A stretch of DNA of 6,301 nucleotides. It comes from Thermoanaerobaculia bacterium (GTDB taxonomy: Bacteria; Acidobacteriota; Thermoanaerobaculia; Multivoradales; UBA5704). Below, in pieces: positions 4,907 to 6,301 of this stretch (within the stretch, counting starts at the first letter, position 1; the number at the start of each line of letters is the position of its first letter). The stretch spans positions 1 to 6,301 of the forward strand of contig JAICSG010000252.1 in the NCBI GenBank assembly GCA_025937035.1. The letters run 5' to 3'. A program made the position numbers and the translations under genes. A model generated the notes under the pieces. The model searched no databases. It saw only the letters and a program-made list of their open reading frames with translations, and was not told where the DNA came from.

Positions 4907-6301
4907 CGCGCCGCGCCCAGCACGTACGCGGGATCGTTGGTGGCGTTGTTCACGACCTGGCCCGCGGCCAGCAGCTTGCCCGACCGCACCATCGCCTCGA
5001 CCGTGAAGCCCCCGGCCGTCCCCGCCGCCGGCAGCGGGTGCTGGCTCGGGCTGAATTGGCGGGCCTTGCCGGCGCCCAGGGAGACGCCGTCGAGCCGGCC
5101 GAGCACCGTGCCGTCGAGCGCCCGGTAGATCAGATCGTAGACTCCCGCGTCACCCGACGGATTGAAGAGCCAGAGCGTGGTGCGGTAGGAGGCGTCCTGC
5201 CGCAGGCCGGTCAGGACCACCCTCTGCCCCGCCCCCGCGGCGTCGCCGTCGCCCTGCGCCATCATCGACTGGCCGAACCGCCGGGCGGGGTTGGCGTTGT
5301 TGTAGCTCTCGCCCTGGAAGACCGGCAGGGCCCCGGAGGGCTCGCGGCTGACCAGGGTCAGGATGCCGATGGCGTTCGAGATCCCCCACTGCCCCTGGAT
5401 GACGTCCGTCAGCCGCCGCGTCTCCCCGGGCTGAAGGGTGATCGACACCGGCGCCGTGGGCTGGCCGAGGGGGCCGACGCTGGTGAACGTGAGGTCCGCG
5501 CGCAGCGCCTGGGCGCCGGGGTTGGCCAGCACCGCGTCGCTCCGCCAGAGGGCGCCGAGAGGTCCCGGCGCCGAGAGCGCGCCCACCAGCCAGGCCCGCG
5601 AGGTCTTGGTGACCGCCGCCTCCAGGAACGACGGATCGTCCGTGGCCAGCCGGATCACCGAGGCATACGGATAGAGCGGCCCGCCCGAGACCGTCTCCAC
5701 CTGCACCCGGTAGTCCTTCCCCGAGACGCCGAAGGTGCCGCGGATCTCCGCCGCCTGGAACTGCTTCTGGCCGTAGGGGGCCACCGTCAGATCGGACGAG
5801 AGGGCGATCTGCTTCCCCGTGGCGTCGAAGAAGCGGACCCGGTAGGTCGCGGCCGTCGCGTTGGGGTTGGTGACGCCGAAGTACGACAGCCGCTCGCCGT
5901 CGTCGCTCAAGCCCACCAGATTCTGTGTTCCCGGCACGGTGCCGCCCAGGATCAGCCCGGGCACCGTCTGGCCGAACCGGGAGCTCCCCTGGAGCGTGGT
6001 GTTGAACGAGGCCACCACCGGCGCCACGGTGGCCGTCCCCTGCGGGGTGACGGTGAAAAATCCGCTCAGGTTTCCGAGGCCGAAGAGGTCCTTCAGCACG
6101 TCGGCGACGAAGAGGGTGGCACCTGGCGCGATGGTCCGCGTGGCCCGCGGCGGATTGGTGTCCGGCAGGCCACGCTTGCGGAACTCCAGCGTCACGTCGA
6201 CGGCCGCGCTCCCCGGGTTGTAGACGTAGAGATCGGTGGTCTGCACCAGCGCTCCCGTGGTCTCGGCGATCCAGGGGATCAGCACTCCGGGTGGTGGTGG
6301 C
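4903..6301 (-). CDS. Secreted or surface protein of four repeated beta-rich modules (partial, start outside window)
   Basis: At least 465 residues, open at the window edge. The frame continues upstream as PPPPG before VLIPWIAETTG, so GTG 6285 is an internal valine codon and not a start. Counting that Val as 1, four modules of about 95-110 residues follow (about 3-100, 120-222, 228-332, 353-460). The pattern is clearest in the first and third: aromatic or hydrophobic strands before an 'NP' turn (DLYVYNPG, AVLANPG), a hydrophobic strand (VTLEF, ADLTF), a 'PG' turn (TIAPGATL, TLQPGETR), 'DV' then 'FG' or 'WG', and a GxxxV/L strand. The second and fourth are more divergent, with FGVTNPN and LWLFNPSG. 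No enzyme motif, cysteine or membrane anchor is visible. The proline run suggests a linker from an unseen N-terminal domain. Modules like these are abundant in secreted Acidobacteriota proteins, as I recall; function is unknown, probably adhesion or structural display. Its stop overlaps the start of the propeptide homologue. Confidence 0.85.
   Translation of the reverse strand, partial: PPPPGVLIPWIAETTGALVQTTDLYVYNPGSAAVDVTLEFRKRGLPDTNPPRATRTIAPGATLFVADVLKDLFGLGNLSGFFTVTPQGTATVAPVVASFNTTLQGSSRFGQTVPGLILGGTVPGTQNLVGLSDDGERLSYFGVTNPNATAATYRVRFFDATGKQIALSSDLTVAPYGQKQFQAAEIRGTFGVSGKDYRVQVETVSGGPLYPYASVIRLATDDPSFLEAAVTKTSRAWLVGALSAPGPLGALWRSDAVLANPGAQALRADLTFTSVGPLGQPTAPVSITLQPGETRRLTDVIQGQWGISNAIGILTLVSREPSGALPVFQGESYNNANPARRFGQSMMAQGDGDAAGAGQRVVLTGLRQDASYRTTLWLFNPSGDAGVYDLIYRALDGTVLGRLDGVSLGAGKARQFSPSQHPLPAAGTAGGFTVEAMVRSGKLLAAGQVVNNATNDPAYVLGAAR

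Noticed and set aside
4445..5128. A 227-codon plus-strand frame across the orphan propeptide gene and the end of the repeat protein
   Set aside because: It spans the junction of two minus-strand genes with clear homology and shows no domain or RBS.
1..6301. tRNA, rRNA, CRISPR array, insertion sequence or attachment site
   Set aside because: I saw no cloverleaf-like segment, regularly spaced repeats, transposase motifs or flanking inverted repeats; nearly every base is within a supported gene.

Overview
This is a 6.3 kb window of very GC-rich bacterial chromosome with six gene bodies, two of them cut by the window edges, and almost no non-coding DNA. The likely source is a high-GC, protease-secreting heterotroph. 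The module type in the right-hand repeat protein (strands with an 'NP' turn, then a 'PG' turn, then 'DV...FG') is one I associate with Acidobacteriota such as Thermoanaerobaculia. That lineage call is a recollection, not something the sequence proves.

Left block, plus strand (1-1416): the last residues of a glycerophosphodiester phosphodiesterase, a Leu/Phe/Val-type amino-acid dehydrogenase, and a small YjdJ-type GNAT acetyltransferase. They are packed with stop/start overlaps (TTGA, then ATGA) and read as one operon.

Right block, minus strand (read from 6301 down to 1322): a secreted or surface protein of four related beta-rich modules, whose start lies outside the window; a small exported protein that is a stand-alone copy of a protease propeptide, with its GTG start overlapping the preceding stop (GTGA); an 83-base gap carrying a good ribosome binding site; a complete secreted serine protease of the lysyl-endopeptidase (Achromobacter protease I) type with signal peptide, propeptide, catalytic domain and PPC domain; a GC-rich hairpin; and a soluble thioredoxin-fold protein resembling the C-terminal part of DipZ. 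The two blocks converge, and the thioredoxin-like gene and the acetyltransferase gene overlap by 95 bp at their 3' ends.

The main point of interest is the pairing of an orphan propeptide gene with a full protease carrying the same propeptide. The orphan ends where the propeptide ends, is exported, is intact and is translationally coupled to a surface protein. It could be a trans-acting folding chaperone or inhibitor of the protease, or the remainder of a truncated tandem duplicate. The protease keeps the catalytic triad, the six disulfide cysteines and the S1-pocket Asp of Achromobacter protease I. By hand alignment it has lost the Trp/His pair characteristic of that enzyme.
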